DNA from: Acidobacteriota bacterium
GTDB taxonomy: Bacteria > Acidobacteriota > Blastocatellia > Pyrinomonadales > Pyrinomonadaceae
Direction: 5' to 3'
NCBI GenBank assembly: GCA_025463135.1
Contig: JAOAPY010000031.1
Coordinates: forward strand, 1 to 64,000
Length of the DNA: 64,000 nucleotides
Shown one piece after another: positions 52,460-62,551 of the stretch. Numbering within the stretch: the first letter of the stretch is position 1; each line of letters starts with the position of its first letter. The notes under the pieces are model-generated. The model saw nothing but the letters and a program-made list of their open reading frames with translations, did not search any database and had not been told where the DNA came from. The position numbers and the translations under genes are program-made.

Positions 52460-55051
52460 CTACTCGTCATCCTCGTCACTGGCCTTCTTCTTGCCGTGAC
52501 GAACCGGGCGTCGAGAGACTCGCCGCTTGGTCTTGCATTCCGGACACGGAGTAACGGCGCCGTCAGTCATTGCAACTGGCGGGGTCGCACCGGTCGCGCA
52601 AACGTACAGCGAGACCCAAAGCTCTGGTCGGCAACCACCATCGACTACGTTAATACGACCGGCGTCGATGCCGCGAGTATTGACGAGATAGTCCTTGGCG
52701 CGATTGGCGCGAGCCAGACCCTGGCCTTCGCAAGTGCCGTATCCGATGATGTAGCCTTGCGAACCAGTTTCGGTCTGCAGTTTCGACGCGAAGTTATCGA
52801 GACGGGCTTTCTCATCGTTGAACTTGATGTCCCCGTACTCATCAAACTTGTCGCACATCGGCGGCGCGGGTGGAGTCTTCACTTGCGTCGAGCACGAAGC
52901 CGTTCTCGTACATGAAGGATCCAAACCGCCCAGTTCCAATGTGGCAGTTACAGTCTGGCCACCCAACCCTGTCGAATCAACCGTGATCGAGGAAGTGCCC
53001 TGACCACCGGAGATTGTGCCAGCCGAAACTGACCAGTTATAGGTGACGCTGGCAGTCGTGCTGCCAACAGCCGCAGTGAAGGCGATAGGCGCGCCCAACT
53101 CAACTGAATCGGGACAGCTCACATTCACTGTCGGACACGGTGTGACGCAGTCGTTGCACAAGGCAATCGTGACTGACGTGTTTCCAGAGACAGCCGGATT
53201 GGTGCCGTCACTGACCTGAACGGACGCTGTATAAGTCCCCGGCATTGCTCCGGTGAGGTCCCAGGTAACGTTCTTGCCGTCGCCTGTGATCTTGCCACCG
53301 GTAACTGTCCAGGTATAGACGAGGACGTCCTGATCAGGGTCATTCGCCAAGGCACCCAACTGAAGAACGAGGTTGGCGCTGGTCGGACACGAGTTGGAAA
53401 TTTTCCCATCCGTGCAGGGTAATGTGATCGACGAACTGGACGCAGTAACACTGGTAACAGTCGGCGGCTGATTCGGCGGTGGCGGTAACCCTCGCGGATT
53501 ACGGTGACCGGCAAAGAACTGCACGATGAACCCATTCGGGTCATGCGAGAACTTGAAGCCTGTCGGGAAGCCACCAGTCGTTGCCGGCACTGTAGTGCCA
53601 GGAACAATGATAATTCCTCGACCAGGAACAAAGACCCCCGACAGGTTAGCAACTGAAACGTTCGCATCAACCTTTTGGATATGACCCTCATCCTGCTCAT
53701 TCAGGTGACGGCGATATGCAACACCAAATCCCCACCAGCGCTTCGGAAAGATTTTGACGCCGCCCAAAACTTCGACGGGATTGTTTTCAAAAGCGTTCTG
53801 CGTGCGATTGCCGACGTACCTGGTCATGCGGGTTTCGGCAATTGGCTGGAAGTGCTTGTTAACCGGGAAATCCAAGCCTACGCCAACCAACAACTCATTC
53901 GGTCGGTCCAGCAAGACTGCTTCTTGCATAACTTTGGACTTTTCATTGCTGGTCAGGATATAGCCGAAGTTAACCGATACATTCGCGTGTTTGTGAACGC
54001 GGGCATCGACGAATCCAACCAGACCCAAGTCACCCTTGAATAAATTGCCGCCCGGGCCGGCGCCGCGCTGCATTTGATTGAAGCCGCGGAAGTCGTCGGC
54101 ATTATCCGGATACCAGCGATAGAACGGAATAATACCCACGCCCAGCGGATTGTGCGGTCCGGTCAAGCGAATCTTGGCGCCTATGACGTAATTCGTAAAG
54201 CTCGTTTCGCCGTACTGTCGAGAAATGAAGGGCGCATCCGGCAGGTAAGTCGGCGCGATTGTGAAAGTAGTCGGAACAGTGATGGGGTTCTGCGGTCCGG
54301 GATTTCCCGGAGGCTGGCAAGCACCCGTCAACGCCGTGCAAGGCAATATCTGTGTAGCCAGCACGATGCCAGGCAGAATACTTCCCACCGGTGAACCGAG
54401 ACCGGGGAACGAATTCGCTCCCGAGAATCTGCCGCCACTGCCGATCGGTGACCCTATCAGCGCCTGAAAACCCGGAAACCCAAACAACGAACCTATCTGG
54501 CCCGGACCTTGTCCGAACGTTCCTGCCGATCCTCCGATGAACGGAAACTGCACGAACGGCTGATTGTTCAAGGGACGAAAAAGCGATGTTCCGGCAAGTG
54601 TGCCAACGTTCGGCCCTGAGGGCGCGAGAATAATGGCCGGCCCGGTGCAGGGTGAAATCGCGGAGCACAAGCTCACGTTCGGTAGATAAAAACTGGAAAG
54701 CATCGACGGATTATTGACTTTGATCCCGCGCATCAGGTTGCTCTTGAAGAACAACTCAATGTGGTCGTTTAAGCCCACATTGAAACTGCCGGGAACGTCG
54801 ACGATGTCAGCGTTACCAGGATCGCGATCATAATTGCTGTACGCGATACTGAACGTAAACTCGCCCTTGCGAATCGTCGAACCATCGTAGATGGTGAAAA
54901 GGCCTGTGGCGCCCCCTTCGGGCCCCCCTGTACCAACAGACGGAGACTGGTTCCGTGGATCCTTCTCCGCCCTTCGTGTCTGCGCGGAAATGGCAGCACA
55001 TATGATCAACATTGCGAGCGCGGCAATAAGCGCTCTGTTTGCGAGTCTCAT
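52460..55051 (-). CDS. Outer-membrane protein with PKD-like and OmpA-like domains
   Basis: About 863 residues from the ATG at 55051, which has AGGAGG 6 nt upstream; the ATG nine codons earlier lacks one. A signal peptide is present (LIAALAMLIICAAISAQ). Residues about 50-500 form a large region with beta-barrel features (alternating aromatic strands such as EFTFSIAYSNYDRD and KHANVSVNFGYILTSN). Two PKD/Ig-like domains follow (about 530-720, TWTVTGGKITGDGKNVTW and YNWSVSAGTISGG). The C-terminus holds an OmpA-like module (about 735-830: GYGTCEGQGLARANRAKDYL), in which the usual NxxLSxxRA pattern is changed. It ends in a basic RRVSRRPVRHGKKK tail. It may anchor the outer membrane to the wall. A consensus promoter precedes it. 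Confidence 0.82.
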   Translation of the reverse strand: MRLANRALIAALAMLIICAAISAQTRRAEKDPRNQSPSVGTGGPEGGATGLFTIYDGSTIRKGEFTFSIAYSNYDRDPGNADIVDVPGSFNVGLNDHIELFFKSNLMRGIKVNNPSMLSSFYLPNVSLCSAISPCTGPAIILAPSGPNVGTLAGTSLFRPLNNQPFVQFPFIGGSAGTFGQGPGQIGSLFGFPGFQALIGSPIGSGGRFSGANSFPGLGSPVGSILPGIVLATQILPCTALTGACQPPGNPGPQNPITVPTTFTIAPTYLPDAPFISRQYGETSFTNYVIGAKIRLTGPHNPLGVGIIPFYRWYPDNADDFRGFNQMQRGAGPGGNLFKGDLGLVGFVDARVHKHANVSVNFGYILTSNEKSKVMQEAVLLDRPNELLVGVGLDFPVNKHFQPIAETRMTRYVGNRTQNAFENNPVEVLGGVKIFPKRWWGFGVAYRRHLNEQDEGHIQKVDANVSVANLSGVFVPGRGIIIVPGTTVPATTGGFPTGFKFSHDPNGFIVQFFAGHRNPRGLPPPPNQPPTVTSVTASSSSITLPCTDGKISNSCPTSANLVLQLGALANDPDQDVLVYTWTVTGGKITGDGKNVTWDLTGAMPGTYTASVQVSDGTNPAVSGNTSVTIALCNDCVTPCPTVNVSCPDSVELGAPIAFTAAVGSTTASVTYNWSVSAGTISGGQGTSSITVDSTGLGGQTVTATLELGGLDPSCTRTASCSTQVKTPPAPPMCDKFDEYGDIKFNDEKARLDNFASKLQTETGSQGYIIGYGTCEGQGLARANRAKDYLVNTRGIDAGRINVVDGGCRPELWVSLYVCATGATPPVAMTDGAVTPCPECKTKRRVSRRPVRHGKKKASDEDDE

Positions 55052-55078
55052 CGCATTCCTCCTGCGAAACACTTTCAA

Positions 55079-55501
55079 ATATAGAATTCTTGTAGGGGCC
55101 TATCGTTCAACGGGTTGCACGCGCCAGCAAAATCCTGGAGCGGGACCAAGCCGCGCATTGACTTTCCCGGACTTCAGCACCCTAACTACGAGCTGTCAAA
55201 CCAGGAACGATCTCACTATTCACCGTGTGACTAGTGGGTAATAACTCAGGCAAAGTGGAAGAGTATAACTAAGCGCCTTCCGCCCTCCTGGCTTTCTTTT
55301 CGACGTCCTGAAAAACCGAGTGACCTCTTATACGAAACCAGTCACTTAGTGTCAATCGTCCCGCACCCAGGCCCAGAGCGTGATTCAAAAAACTTTTCGC
55401 GCATGGTCCCACGTACTAAACTGAGCCAGACCATACTCCACCTTCAGGCGGAAATCAAGACTTTTTCACGACTTAGCGGCTCAGGACTTATGTTTTTTCC
55501 G
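55079..55501. other. Intergenic region upstream of the OmpA-family gene
   Basis: About 420 nt between the gdhA-type gene and the OmpA-family gene. It holds a strong promoter (55327-55355) and about 270 nt of leader. No gene is supported. Confidence 0.5.
55327..55355 (-). promoter_or_regulatory. Promoter of the OmpA-family gene
   Basis: TTGACA (55355-55350), a 17-nt spacer and TATAAG (55332-55327) on the minus strand. It gives a leader of about 270 nt before the ATG at 55051. Confidence 0.6.
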
Positions 55502-56800
55502 TCACGCATAGAAGCCCCGAATCCTCGTGTCATAGGCCACTCGGTCGATTGCCAACATGTAGGCAGCAGTCCGCGTGTCTACCGAATGCGCGTCCGCGTA
55601 ACGGCATAAATCATTAAAACTCGCCACCATCGTATCCTGCAGGCGCTGGTTTACGACATCCTCGCGCCAAAAATAGCCCATCCGATCCTGAACCCATTCA
55701 AAATAGGAGACCGTAACCCCTCCGGCATTCGCTAAAATATCAGGAATAACGAAAATTCCCTTTTGATGGAGCATTTCGTCAGCGGCTGCGGTCGTGGGTC
55801 CATTGGCTCCCTCGGCAAGCACTTTGCACTTAATCTTATCGGCATTTTGCGAAGTAATCTGATTCTCAGTCGCCGCAGGTACCAACACGTCGCAGTCCAG
55901 CTCCAGAAGTTCGTGGTTGGAAACGGTCTCGACGCCCTCATAGCCTTCGAACGACCGAGTGGTGCGGAGATACTTCAAGGCGTTGGGAATATCGATGCCC
56001 GCCGGGTTGTAAATGCCTCCGTGAACATCCGAAATGGCGACAATCTTATAGCCGGCCTCATGGAGCAATTCGGCGGCAATGCCGCCCACATTCCCCGAAC
56101 CTTGTACCACGACTCTGGTTGAGGTTGGGGCCATCTGAAATCTTTTTACGGCTTCGTTAATAACAAAGAGCAGGCCGCGACCGGTGGCTTCGCGTCTACC
56201 CGATGAGCCGCCCAGGTCGACCGGCTTTCCAGTAACGCAGGCGGTCACGGTATGGCGGGCGTGCATGGAATAAGTGTCCATGATCCACGCCATGGTCTGT
56301 TCGTTCGTATTCATGTCCGGGGCGGGGACGTCTTTCTCGGGTCCGATAAAATCAACCAACTCGGCCGCGTAGCGACGCGTCATCCGTTCCAATTCCCCGA
56401 GCGACATCTGTTGTGGATCGCAGATGACTCCACCTTTAGCGCCGCCAAAGGGGACGTTTACGACCGCACACTTCCAGGTCATCCACGCGGCCAGGGCTCG
56501 GACTTCATCCAGCGTGACGTCCGGCGAATACCGGATTCCACCTTTCGCCGGTCCCCGAGCAAAGTTATGCTGCACCCGGTACCCTTCGAACACCTGCATC
56601 CGTCCCGAGTCCATTCGGGTGGGAATGTAAACCTTTAATTCCCGATTGGGGACCCGCATCACGGCATAAAGGTCCGCGTCGAGCTCCAGCAGTTGTGCCG
56701 CGCGATCAAAGCGCGACATCATCGATTCAAAAGGGTTCTCTTCTTTTATCTCACGAATGTCGTCGACGTATGATGAACTGTACATGCTTTCCATAACCAT
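55502..56800 (-). CDS. Glutamate dehydrogenase (Glu/Leu/Phe/Val dehydrogenase family)
   Basis: A 432-residue enzyme that interconverts glutamate and 2-oxoglutarate plus ammonia. Motifs: [18 protein letters not shown] (about 77-94), [17 protein letters not shown] with the catalytic Lys (about 112-128), [17 protein letters not shown] (about 158-174) and GSGNVGG in the nucleotide fold (about 233-239). Length matches the small hexameric type. Two ATGs three codons apart (56800 and 56794) are both plausible; GGAG favours the second. Cofactor specificity (NAD or NADP) is not certain. No regulator is adjacent. Confidence 0.93.
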   Translation of the reverse strand: MVMESMYSSSYVDDIREIKEENPFESMMSRFDRAAQLLELDADLYAVMRVPNRELKVYIPTRMDSGRMQVFEGYRVQHNFARGPAKGGIRYSPDVTLDEVRALAAWMTWKCAVVNVPFGGAKGGVICDPQQMSLGELERMTRRYAAELVDFIGPEKDVPAPDMNTNEQTMAWIMDTYSMHARHTVTACVTGKPVDLGGSSGRREATGRGLLFVINEAVKRFQMAPTSTRVVVQGSGNVGGIAAELLHEAGYKIVAISDVHGGIYNPAGIDIPNALKYLRTTRSFEGYEGVETVSNHELLELDCDVLVPAATENQITSQNADKIKCKVLAEGANGPTTAAADEMLHQKGIFVIPDILANAGGVTVSYFEWVQDRMGYFWREDVVNQRLQDTMVASFNDLCRYADAHSVDTRTAAYMLAIDRVAYDTRIRGFYA

Positions 56801-56894
56801 CTCCGCCTTTTGATAATCTCTTTTCGCGTGGCCGGTGCCGGCTTACCCGCGGAAGCCACCAGTGACGTGGCGGGCGACGCGCGCAGCCTCGCCC

Positions 56895-57767
56895 TTAACT
56901 CAGTACTTCATTCATCGCGCCACTACGGTAACCATGTAAATCGAGAGTCACGTATTTGAAGCCCAGACCGCGAAAGCGTTTGGCCAACGCGTCAATTACT
57001 TCGCGTTGCAGAGCATGGTCCAACTCTGACGGTGCAACTTCAACCCGAACCAAGTTGTCATGATGTCTGACGCGGAATTCGCGAAAGCCCAATTCGCGCA
57101 GGATCTCTTCGCCGCGATCCACGGATTCCAGCCGCTGAATGGTCACCGTCGTACCATAAGCTATGCGCGAAGAGAGACAGGGACTGGCCGGCTTGTCCCA
57201 GGTGGGAAGTCCAGCGCGATGACTGAGCTCGCGCACCTCGCGCTTGCTCAGGCCGACTTCAATTAGAGGACTGCGCACGCCGTGCTCACTGGCGGCGGCG
57301 CGACCGGGACGAAAGTCGGTCGTATCATCCATTGTAGAACCGTCGACGATCACTTCGATGTCACGCTCACGCGACAGGGCTTGAAGCTTGCCATAGAGCT
57401 CGTCTTTACAAAAGTAACAACGATTGGGAGCATTGGCGCGGTAGTGAGGGTCATCGAGCTCCTCGGTCAGAATTATTTCTCGATGAAGGCCGAACATCTC
57501 GACAAGGCGGGCGCACTCGGCGCGCTGATATTGTGGCAGACTAGCCGACTCGCCGGTCACGCAAATAGCGCTCTCGCCCAACTCGGCATTCGCGATGTAG
57601 GCGACATAAGTACTGTCGACGCCTCCCGAGAACGCCACAATGACGGATCGCAGCTCGCGAAAGAGCTCCCGCAGTCGTTCCTCTTTCGCCAACACGTCGG
57701 CCGAAAGCCTCTCTTTACTTTGCCTCTCACCGTCGATTGTGACCTCCGCGGTTACGATACTATTCAC
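56895..57767 (-). CDS. larE: ATP-dependent sacrificial sulfur transferase LarE
   Basis: A 290-residue PP-loop enzyme that donates the sulfur of its own Cys to the pincer nickel cofactor of lactate racemase. The ATP-binding SGGVDS motif is at 47-52. The sulfur-donor Cys is Cys197 in the conserved WDKPASPCLSSR, and NRCYFCKDELY (116-126) is typical. Length and key residues are intact. larB, larC and larA are not in this window, so the cofactor user must lie elsewhere. It is divergent from the TPR gene at 58012. Confidence 0.92.
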   Translation of the reverse strand: MNSIVTAEVTIDGERQSKERLSADVLAKEERLRELFRELRSVIVAFSGGVDSTYVAYIANAELGESAICVTGESASLPQYQRAECARLVEMFGLHREIILTEELDDPHYRANAPNRCYFCKDELYGKLQALSRERDIEVIVDGSTMDDTTDFRPGRAAASEHGVRSPLIEVGLSKREVRELSHRAGLPTWDKPASPCLSSRIAYGTTVTIQRLESVDRGEEILRELGFREFRVRHHDNLVRVEVAPSELDHALQREVIDALAKRFRGLGFKYVTLDLHGYRSGAMNEVLS

Positions 57768-58011
57768 ACCGGGTTCCCTCTTTGTAAGAAGCGAAAGCTT
57801 GCGCGAAGCGCGTCATCTCGGTCAACTCAATCACTGTTTGGGATTACGAAATCGCATGGTAGCGCATGACCTGAGAGAGCGCAACCACAAGTATTTTCAT
57901 CGCGGCGTGATACCAACCAGCAGTCTTTGGACGTCGCGAGTTAGCGCGTGCTAACATCAAAGCCTCCCCGAATCTATCTTCCTTAACGCTGTAGTCGGTC
58001 TTCGATCCTGA

Positions 58012-59487
58012 ATGGTTAGCTGGTTTCCCAGACTTCTGTGGTCACGCTCTCGGCTCGCTGCTTTCATCACTTCAGCGCTGTTGTTTTCGTCGCTTCTTGC
58101 GGTGGGCGCCACGGCGCAAACCGATGACCTCGGCGACAGCTCCGCCGATCCCATAAAATTATTCGAGCGCGGACAGAATGCACACGCTCACGGCGATTTT
58201 GAAAGAGCAGTGGACTTTTATGAACAGGCGATCAAGCTGCGTCCTGAATTTCCCGAGGCCGAATTTCAACTTGGCAGTGCGCTGATCGCGTTGAACCGCT
58301 TGCCGGAAGCCGAAGCCGCTTTGCGGCGCTCGATTGCACTGCGCAAAGATTGGGCCCTGCCTTACTCGTCGCTGGGCACCCTTTTGTCCCGAGACAATCG
58401 TGATCGAGAAGCCGAACCCGTCCTGCGCCAGGCCCTCAAACTTGATCCACAGAACACCGCCGCGCTACGCGCGCTTGCCGAACTTCGTCTGCGCGCCGGC
58501 GATGCCTCGGGCGCTGCCGAGCTGGCAAAGCGCGCCACCGACGATAAGGACGCTCCCGTTTCGGCCTGGGTTCTGCGAGCCATGACCGAGCGTGCCCTCG
58601 GAGACAAAGTGAGTGCAAAAGCGAGTCTGGACCGTGCGCTGCAAATGGAGCCTCAGAACATCGCCGCGCTGGTTGAGCGCTCCGACCTGCGTGCGGCTGA
58701 AGGTGACTTGGAACACGCAATCGAAGATCTGAAAGCTGCCGAGCACGTCAAGCCCGCTGATAAGCAAATTCTTTTTCGCCTGCTGGAGCTTTATCAGCGC
58801 GCCGGGAAGGACGAAGAAGCGGAGCGCACGGCACAATCTCTGGGAATTGCAAGGAGGCCTTCTCCCGCCGCGGCTCAGGGCGAAATCAAAGTCATAGGAA
58901 CTGCGGCAGAAATTGAGGCGGCCAATGATGCCGATCCCTCGAAGGCGCGGCAGGCCCTGGAAATTCTTTTGCAAAAGAATCCGCGCCATGCCCTGCTGCT
59001 GGCGCGACTCGGCGCATCATACCGAACGGACGATCCGGCGCGTTCTTTGGAATTCTATCGCCGCGCCAACGAGATCGATCCAAAGAATCCTGATCACGCC
59101 ACGGGATACGCGGCCGCGCTCGTTCAATCGCGACACTTCGAGGACGCAGTCAACATCCTGCGCCACGTGATCTCAACGACACCCAATAATTATGTGGCTC
59201 ATGCTAATCTAGCCACCGCGCTCTATGAACTGAAGAGATTCACCGAGGCTTTGCCGGAGTACAAATGGTTACTGGAAGCGAAACCTGATCTGGTCGTTAC
59301 TTATTACTTTATCGCCACCGCCCACGACAAACTCGGCGAGTTCGAAGATGCGCTCGCGAACTACGAACTATTCATGACACGAGCCGACCCCAAAGTGAAC
59401 GAACTCGAGATTGAAAAGGTGAAACTCCGACTGCCACCGCTGCGCCGGCAGATCCAACTGAAGCAGGGCGTCAAGCGCAAGGGATAG
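58012..59487 (+). CDS. Exported TPR-repeat protein
   Basis: A 491-residue protein with a signal peptide (LAAFITSALLFSSLLAVGAT). About nine TPR repeats run through it, for example ARGQNAHAHGDFERAVDFYE-type units at 50-83, FQLGSALIALNRLPEAEAAL, YSSLGTLLSRDNRDREAEPVL, and later RLGASYRTDDPARSLEFY and AHANLATALYELKRFTEALP. The tail is basic (KQGVKRKG). TPRs mediate protein contacts, so it is probably a periplasmic adaptor. It heads a three-gene run with two small exported proteins. Confidence 0.85.
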   Translation: MVSWFPRLLWSRSRLAAFITSALLFSSLLAVGATAQTDDLGDSSADPIKLFERGQNAHAHGDFERAVDFYEQAIKLRPEFPEAEFQLGSALIALNRLPEAEAALRRSIALRKDWALPYSSLGTLLSRDNRDREAEPVLRQALKLDPQNTAALRALAELRLRAGDASGAAELAKRATDDKDAPVSAWVLRAMTERALGDKVSAKASLDRALQMEPQNIAALVERSDLRAAEGDLEHAIEDLKAAEHVKPADKQILFRLLELYQRAGKDEEAERTAQSLGIARRPSPAAAQGEIKVIGTAAEIEAANDADPSKARQALEILLQKNPRHALLLARLGASYRTDDPARSLEFYRRANEIDPKNPDHATGYAAALVQSRHFEDAVNILRHVISTTPNNYVAHANLATALYELKRFTEALPEYKWLLEAKPDLVVTYYFIATAHDKLGEFEDALANYELFMTRADPKVNELEIEKVKLRLPPLRRQIQLKQGVKRKG

Positions 59488-59528
59488 TTACTCGACAGAA
59501 GTCTCGTTGGACCAGCGTCAGGTCAAGA

Positions 59529-60128
59529 ATGAACCTCAGACGAACTCATCGGTGCATTCCGAAAGTCCTGCGGTGGGCCATGGTGGCCGCAGCTTTTTGT
59601 GCCGTGACCTGGTGTCAGGAGGCGAAGCCTCAGGATCAACTTCCCGCCCCACCGCCAATGAAGACGATCCCTGAAGTCGATCGTATCCAGCTTAACGAGT
59701 CCAAAGATCCCAAAGCGCACATTCGGCGCATCATTGAGTTGGCCGATCTTCACTTGCAGCGCGCTGAGACGGCAGCTACGCAACAAAGATACGATGCGTC
59801 CCTGATGGAACTCGGCAATTACCTCGCTCTGATCGAGGACGGCTTTAAGTTTCTTGCCAAAATGAATTCCGATCGCGGCAAAGCTCGTGATCATTATAAG
59901 CACCTGGAACTGGCCTTGCGCGCGCAAGGTCCGCGTTTGACCGCCATGCGGCGGGCCACCCCGCTCGAATACGCGTTGCGAATGAAAGAGGTGGAAGACT
60001 TCGCGCGCGAAGGCCGCACCGATGCGCTGAACGCGTTTTATGGCCACACTGTTGTTCGCGATGGCCATAAGAAGCTCGATGAAGACGACAAACCGAAGAC
60101 CACCCCCAAACCCGAAAGACAACCGTGA
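59529..60128 (+). CDS. Exported helical protein of unknown function
   Basis: 199 residues with a hydrophobic N-terminal segment (VLRWAMVAAAFCAVTWCQ); a Cys near the end of the signal could be lipidated, but the lipobox is poor. The mature part is helix-rich (HIRRIIELADLHLQRAETAA, MELGNYLALIEDGFKFLAKM) and ends in Lys and Pro. A convergent frame on the opposite strand is longer but lacks a signal and family features, so I choose this strand. It overlaps the next gene by 4 nt (ATGA). No family is recognised. Confidence 0.75.
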   Translation: MNLRRTHRCIPKVLRWAMVAAAFCAVTWCQEAKPQDQLPAPPPMKTIPEVDRIQLNESKDPKAHIRRIIELADLHLQRAETAATQQRYDASLMELGNYLALIEDGFKFLAKMNSDRGKARDHYKHLELALRAQGPRLTAMRRATPLEYALRMKEVEDFAREGRTDALNAFYGHTVVRDGHKKLDEDDKPKTTPKPERQP

Positions 60129-60703
60129 TGCAAATAAAAGCCTGTTCGAAATTCCTCGCCCTAATCCTTTTATTATTGCTAACCAGTTTCGCCGCCGCTG
60201 CTCAGTCGCGGGATCACCTGACACCTCAGGAAGTCGAATTGGTCCAGGAGTCACAAGTCCTGGACAAGAGAACAGAAATATTTGTCAAGGCGATCGAGCG
60301 GCGCATGCTCGCACTGAATGGCGCAGCGGCAAGCAACGTGAAGCAGCTTCAGAAGGATTCAGAAAAGTGGGGTGAGCTGCCCAAGGGCACAAGGGCGGAA
60401 TTGATTGGCGACATCGCGAAGATCCTCGAAGAAGCAATCACCAACATCGATGACGTTAGCTTCCACGATGAAAAGAATCCACTGCTCTCGAAAGCGCTGC
60501 GCAAACTCGACACGACCGCCGAGCAACTCATCACGCAACTAACGCCGCTCGGTGAGCAGACCAAAAACGCCGACGAGATTAGCAGCATTTCCCAAGCGCT
60601 GGAAAACGCTCAATCGATCATCGAGGCTGCCAAGAAGCTGCCCGCGCAAGTCGAACCGGAAAAGGGCAAAGGGAAGACGAAGAAGCCGAAAGAGAAACCG
60701 TAA
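60125..60703 (+). CDS. Exported helical protein of unknown function
   Basis: 192 residues with a clear signal peptide (FLALILLLLLTSFAAAAQS). The mature protein is predicted helical with repeated Leu/Lys/Glu heptads (VELVQESQVLDKRTEIFV; ALRKLDTTAEQLITQLTPL) and a very basic tail (GKGKTKKPKEKP). It overlaps the preceding gene by 4 nt and is probably a partner of it and of the TPR protein. The heptad inverted repeat begins 2 nt after the stop. Confidence 0.75.
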   Translation: MMQIKACSKFLALILLLLLTSFAAAAQSRDHLTPQEVELVQESQVLDKRTEIFVKAIERRMLALNGAAASNVKQLQKDSEKWGELPKGTRAELIGDIAKILEEAITNIDDVSFHDEKNPLLSKALRKLDTTAEQLITQLTPLGEQTKNADEISSISQALENAQSIIEAAKKLPAQVEPEKGKGKTKKPKEKP

Positions 60704-60704
60704 A

Positions 60705-60840
60705 GGTCTTGGGTCTTTGGCCTTCGGCCTTTGGTCTTGGGTCTTTGACGTTTTCGATGCGCCGCTGGAATCGGACCACTTACAATTTGCAGTCCAAAGA
60801 CCAAAGACCGAAGGCCAAAGACCCAAGACCACTTACAATT
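60705..60840. repeat. Inverted heptad pair with flanking 12-bp direct repeats
   Basis: Plus strand: six in-phase heptads 60705-60746 (GGTCTTG, GGTCTTT, GGCCTTC and so on). Minus strand: an array of the same type, 60830-60794. The right array is bordered by the direct repeat CCACTTACAATT at 60776-60787 and 60829-60840. The inverted pair lies between two convergent genes and encodes the C-terminus of the gene at 60780. Confidence 0.85.
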
Positions 60841-62231
60841 AATCCTCTCTTCTTACTGGCCGCACTAACGGCCTTTGCTTCGGCATCAATCGCAGCGCCG
60901 GCGCTGGCATCGTCGCCTTCTTCTTTTCCTGAGGACGTTGATTGCAGTCGCGGCGAAGTCTCTCCCACCGGAATTAGTTTGAACTCAACCTTCGCTTCAG
61001 TCTTACCAATGCTTCCTGATCCGACTCCGGTAGCACGGCCCAACATTCCGCCGAATGCTTTCGCCGCAGAGAGCTTCAAAACAGCAATGTCGGTGTAAAG
61101 GACAAAGTCGCACTGTTTGGCTTTCGCTTCGGCATCAGCGTCCGCAGTTGAGCTGGCATTCAGCGGTACAGCCTCGACGTTTCCTCCACCAAGACTACTG
61201 ATCAAGCGCTCGCGCAAGCCTTCAGTTGATACCGAATTATTCGTCCGGTTGTTGATTTGGACCACACCGATGCGGATCGTTCCGGGCCGCTTTGATTCAG
61301 TGGCCGCACTCATCCGGTTTCGTTCCGGTGACTCGGTCGCGGGGCGATTGCGGCCCATCGCTTCGGCCATCAACGCATTGGCATCCGGCTGGCCGTTCAA
61401 TTCCTGCCAGTTTCCGGCTTCGCTATAGCCGGAGGGAATATCGAATAGCGCCGCATCAAGCGGCTGGCGCGATAGCTCGACAACTTCTTTTGTCGAGCTG
61501 AACGACGGCTGGTCGTTTTGATCGTAAATCGTGGTGGTTTCGCTTAGCGGAAACCCGGTGCGTGCGGTTCCTTCGCGGCGGAACTGCGTACGATCCTGAC
61601 AACCGCCAGTCGGCATCTGCGGCGGTCGTACCATTTGCGCATGACCCAAGTCGCAACTGAGTCCGAAATTCAAATCGATGTACCAACCGTCCTGCTCAAA
61701 CCGTTGCTTTTGGGGGTTGCAGGCATCGGGAGATGATTCAATCCGAGTCGCGGTCTTCACATGCCGTGCAGTGAATCCAAACATTTCTTTACGCTCGCCG
61801 GTGTCCCTGGACGAAGTTATGTAAGTGACAACGCCACCGCGACGGGATGGTCCAGCCGAACTCGGTCTCGTCGCCGGCGCCGCGGGTGAACTGCTTGCCT
61901 CACTATCCTGCATCGTATTCACGATGTATTTTCTGGTCTTGTCGTTGAGTTGGATCGTCCGTTTCAGATCGCATTGCATGATACTGACGCTGTCATAGTA
62001 ACCACGATGATCTTCCGTTCGTTCGCGCACGCCCTTGATCATGGAAGTGCTTTCCGATGCGGGCATGGAATTTCCGGCGGAATTCATACTCACCTTGTAA
62101 GTAATCTTCAGGTCCGACTGCGGACGCGGGGTTCTGTTTTGCTGGGCCAGGACCAACGATGCAGCCGCGAGCACACCGGCGATACAGATCAGAATGACGC
62201 CGGTCCTGGGTTTGAAATTGCGATCTCTCAT
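60780..62231 (-). CDS. Exported protein of unknown function
   Basis: About 483 residues from the ATG at 62231, preceded by AAGGAG at 9 nt; an earlier ATG at 62291 lacks one. It has a signal peptide (GVILICIAGVLAAASLVLAQ). The mature region has a mixed beta domain (about 30-270, with Cys pairs) ending in ALFDIPSGYSEAGNWQELNG. The second part (about 320-430) reads IRIGVVQINNRTNNSVSTEG and CDFVLYTDIAVLKLSAAKAF. No family is recognised, but the first half recalls DUF4412-like lipid-binding folds. The last about 16 residues (GLGSLAFGLWSLDCKL) derive from heptad repeats. Confidence 0.75.
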   Translation of the reverse strand: MRDRNFKPRTGVILICIAGVLAAASLVLAQQNRTPRPQSDLKITYKVSMNSAGNSMPASESTSMIKGVRERTEDHRGYYDSVSIMQCDLKRTIQLNDKTRKYIVNTMQDSEASSSPAAPATRPSSAGPSRRGGVVTYITSSRDTGERKEMFGFTARHVKTATRIESSPDACNPQKQRFEQDGWYIDLNFGLSCDLGHAQMVRPPQMPTGGCQDRTQFRREGTARTGFPLSETTTIYDQNDQPSFSSTKEVVELSRQPLDAALFDIPSGYSEAGNWQELNGQPDANALMAEAMGRNRPATESPERNRMSAATESKRPGTIRIGVVQINNRTNNSVSTEGLRERLISSLGGGNVEAVPLNASSTADADAEAKAKQCDFVLYTDIAVLKLSAAKAFGGMLGRATGVGSGSIGKTEAKVEFKLIPVGETSPRLQSTSSGKEEGDDASAGAAIDAEAKAVSAASKKRGLIVSGLGSLAFGLWSLDCKL

Positions 62232-62551
62232 TTTCCTTGCTCCTTTTCCTCTTGTTCTAATTGATTCGTGAACTCGAATGAATCGTTTCAATGCTTGAAC
62301 TCATCACGCTTAACTTTCGGTTAGATCAGACGCAAGCTTTCAACGTCGCATACTACGCTTTCGCAAACTCTTAGTGGCGTGCCTGAACGCAGCAACGATT
62401 CGCTTCCGATGCCAGGGCCTCAGGCCAATATCCGCGTAGCTGCCAGATTATAGAAAGCCCGGCATATTTCTCAAACAGTACGGTGCGACCTTCTTAGCTG
62501 AACCTTATTCGGCATCTTCGCGTAGAATACCTGCAAGAGGACAACACATAT

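Noticed and set aside
59523-60254. 243-codon minus-strand frame opposite the exported protein genes
   Set aside because: It has no signal, no family match and no ribosome site; the plus-strand genes have signal peptides and 4-nt coupling.
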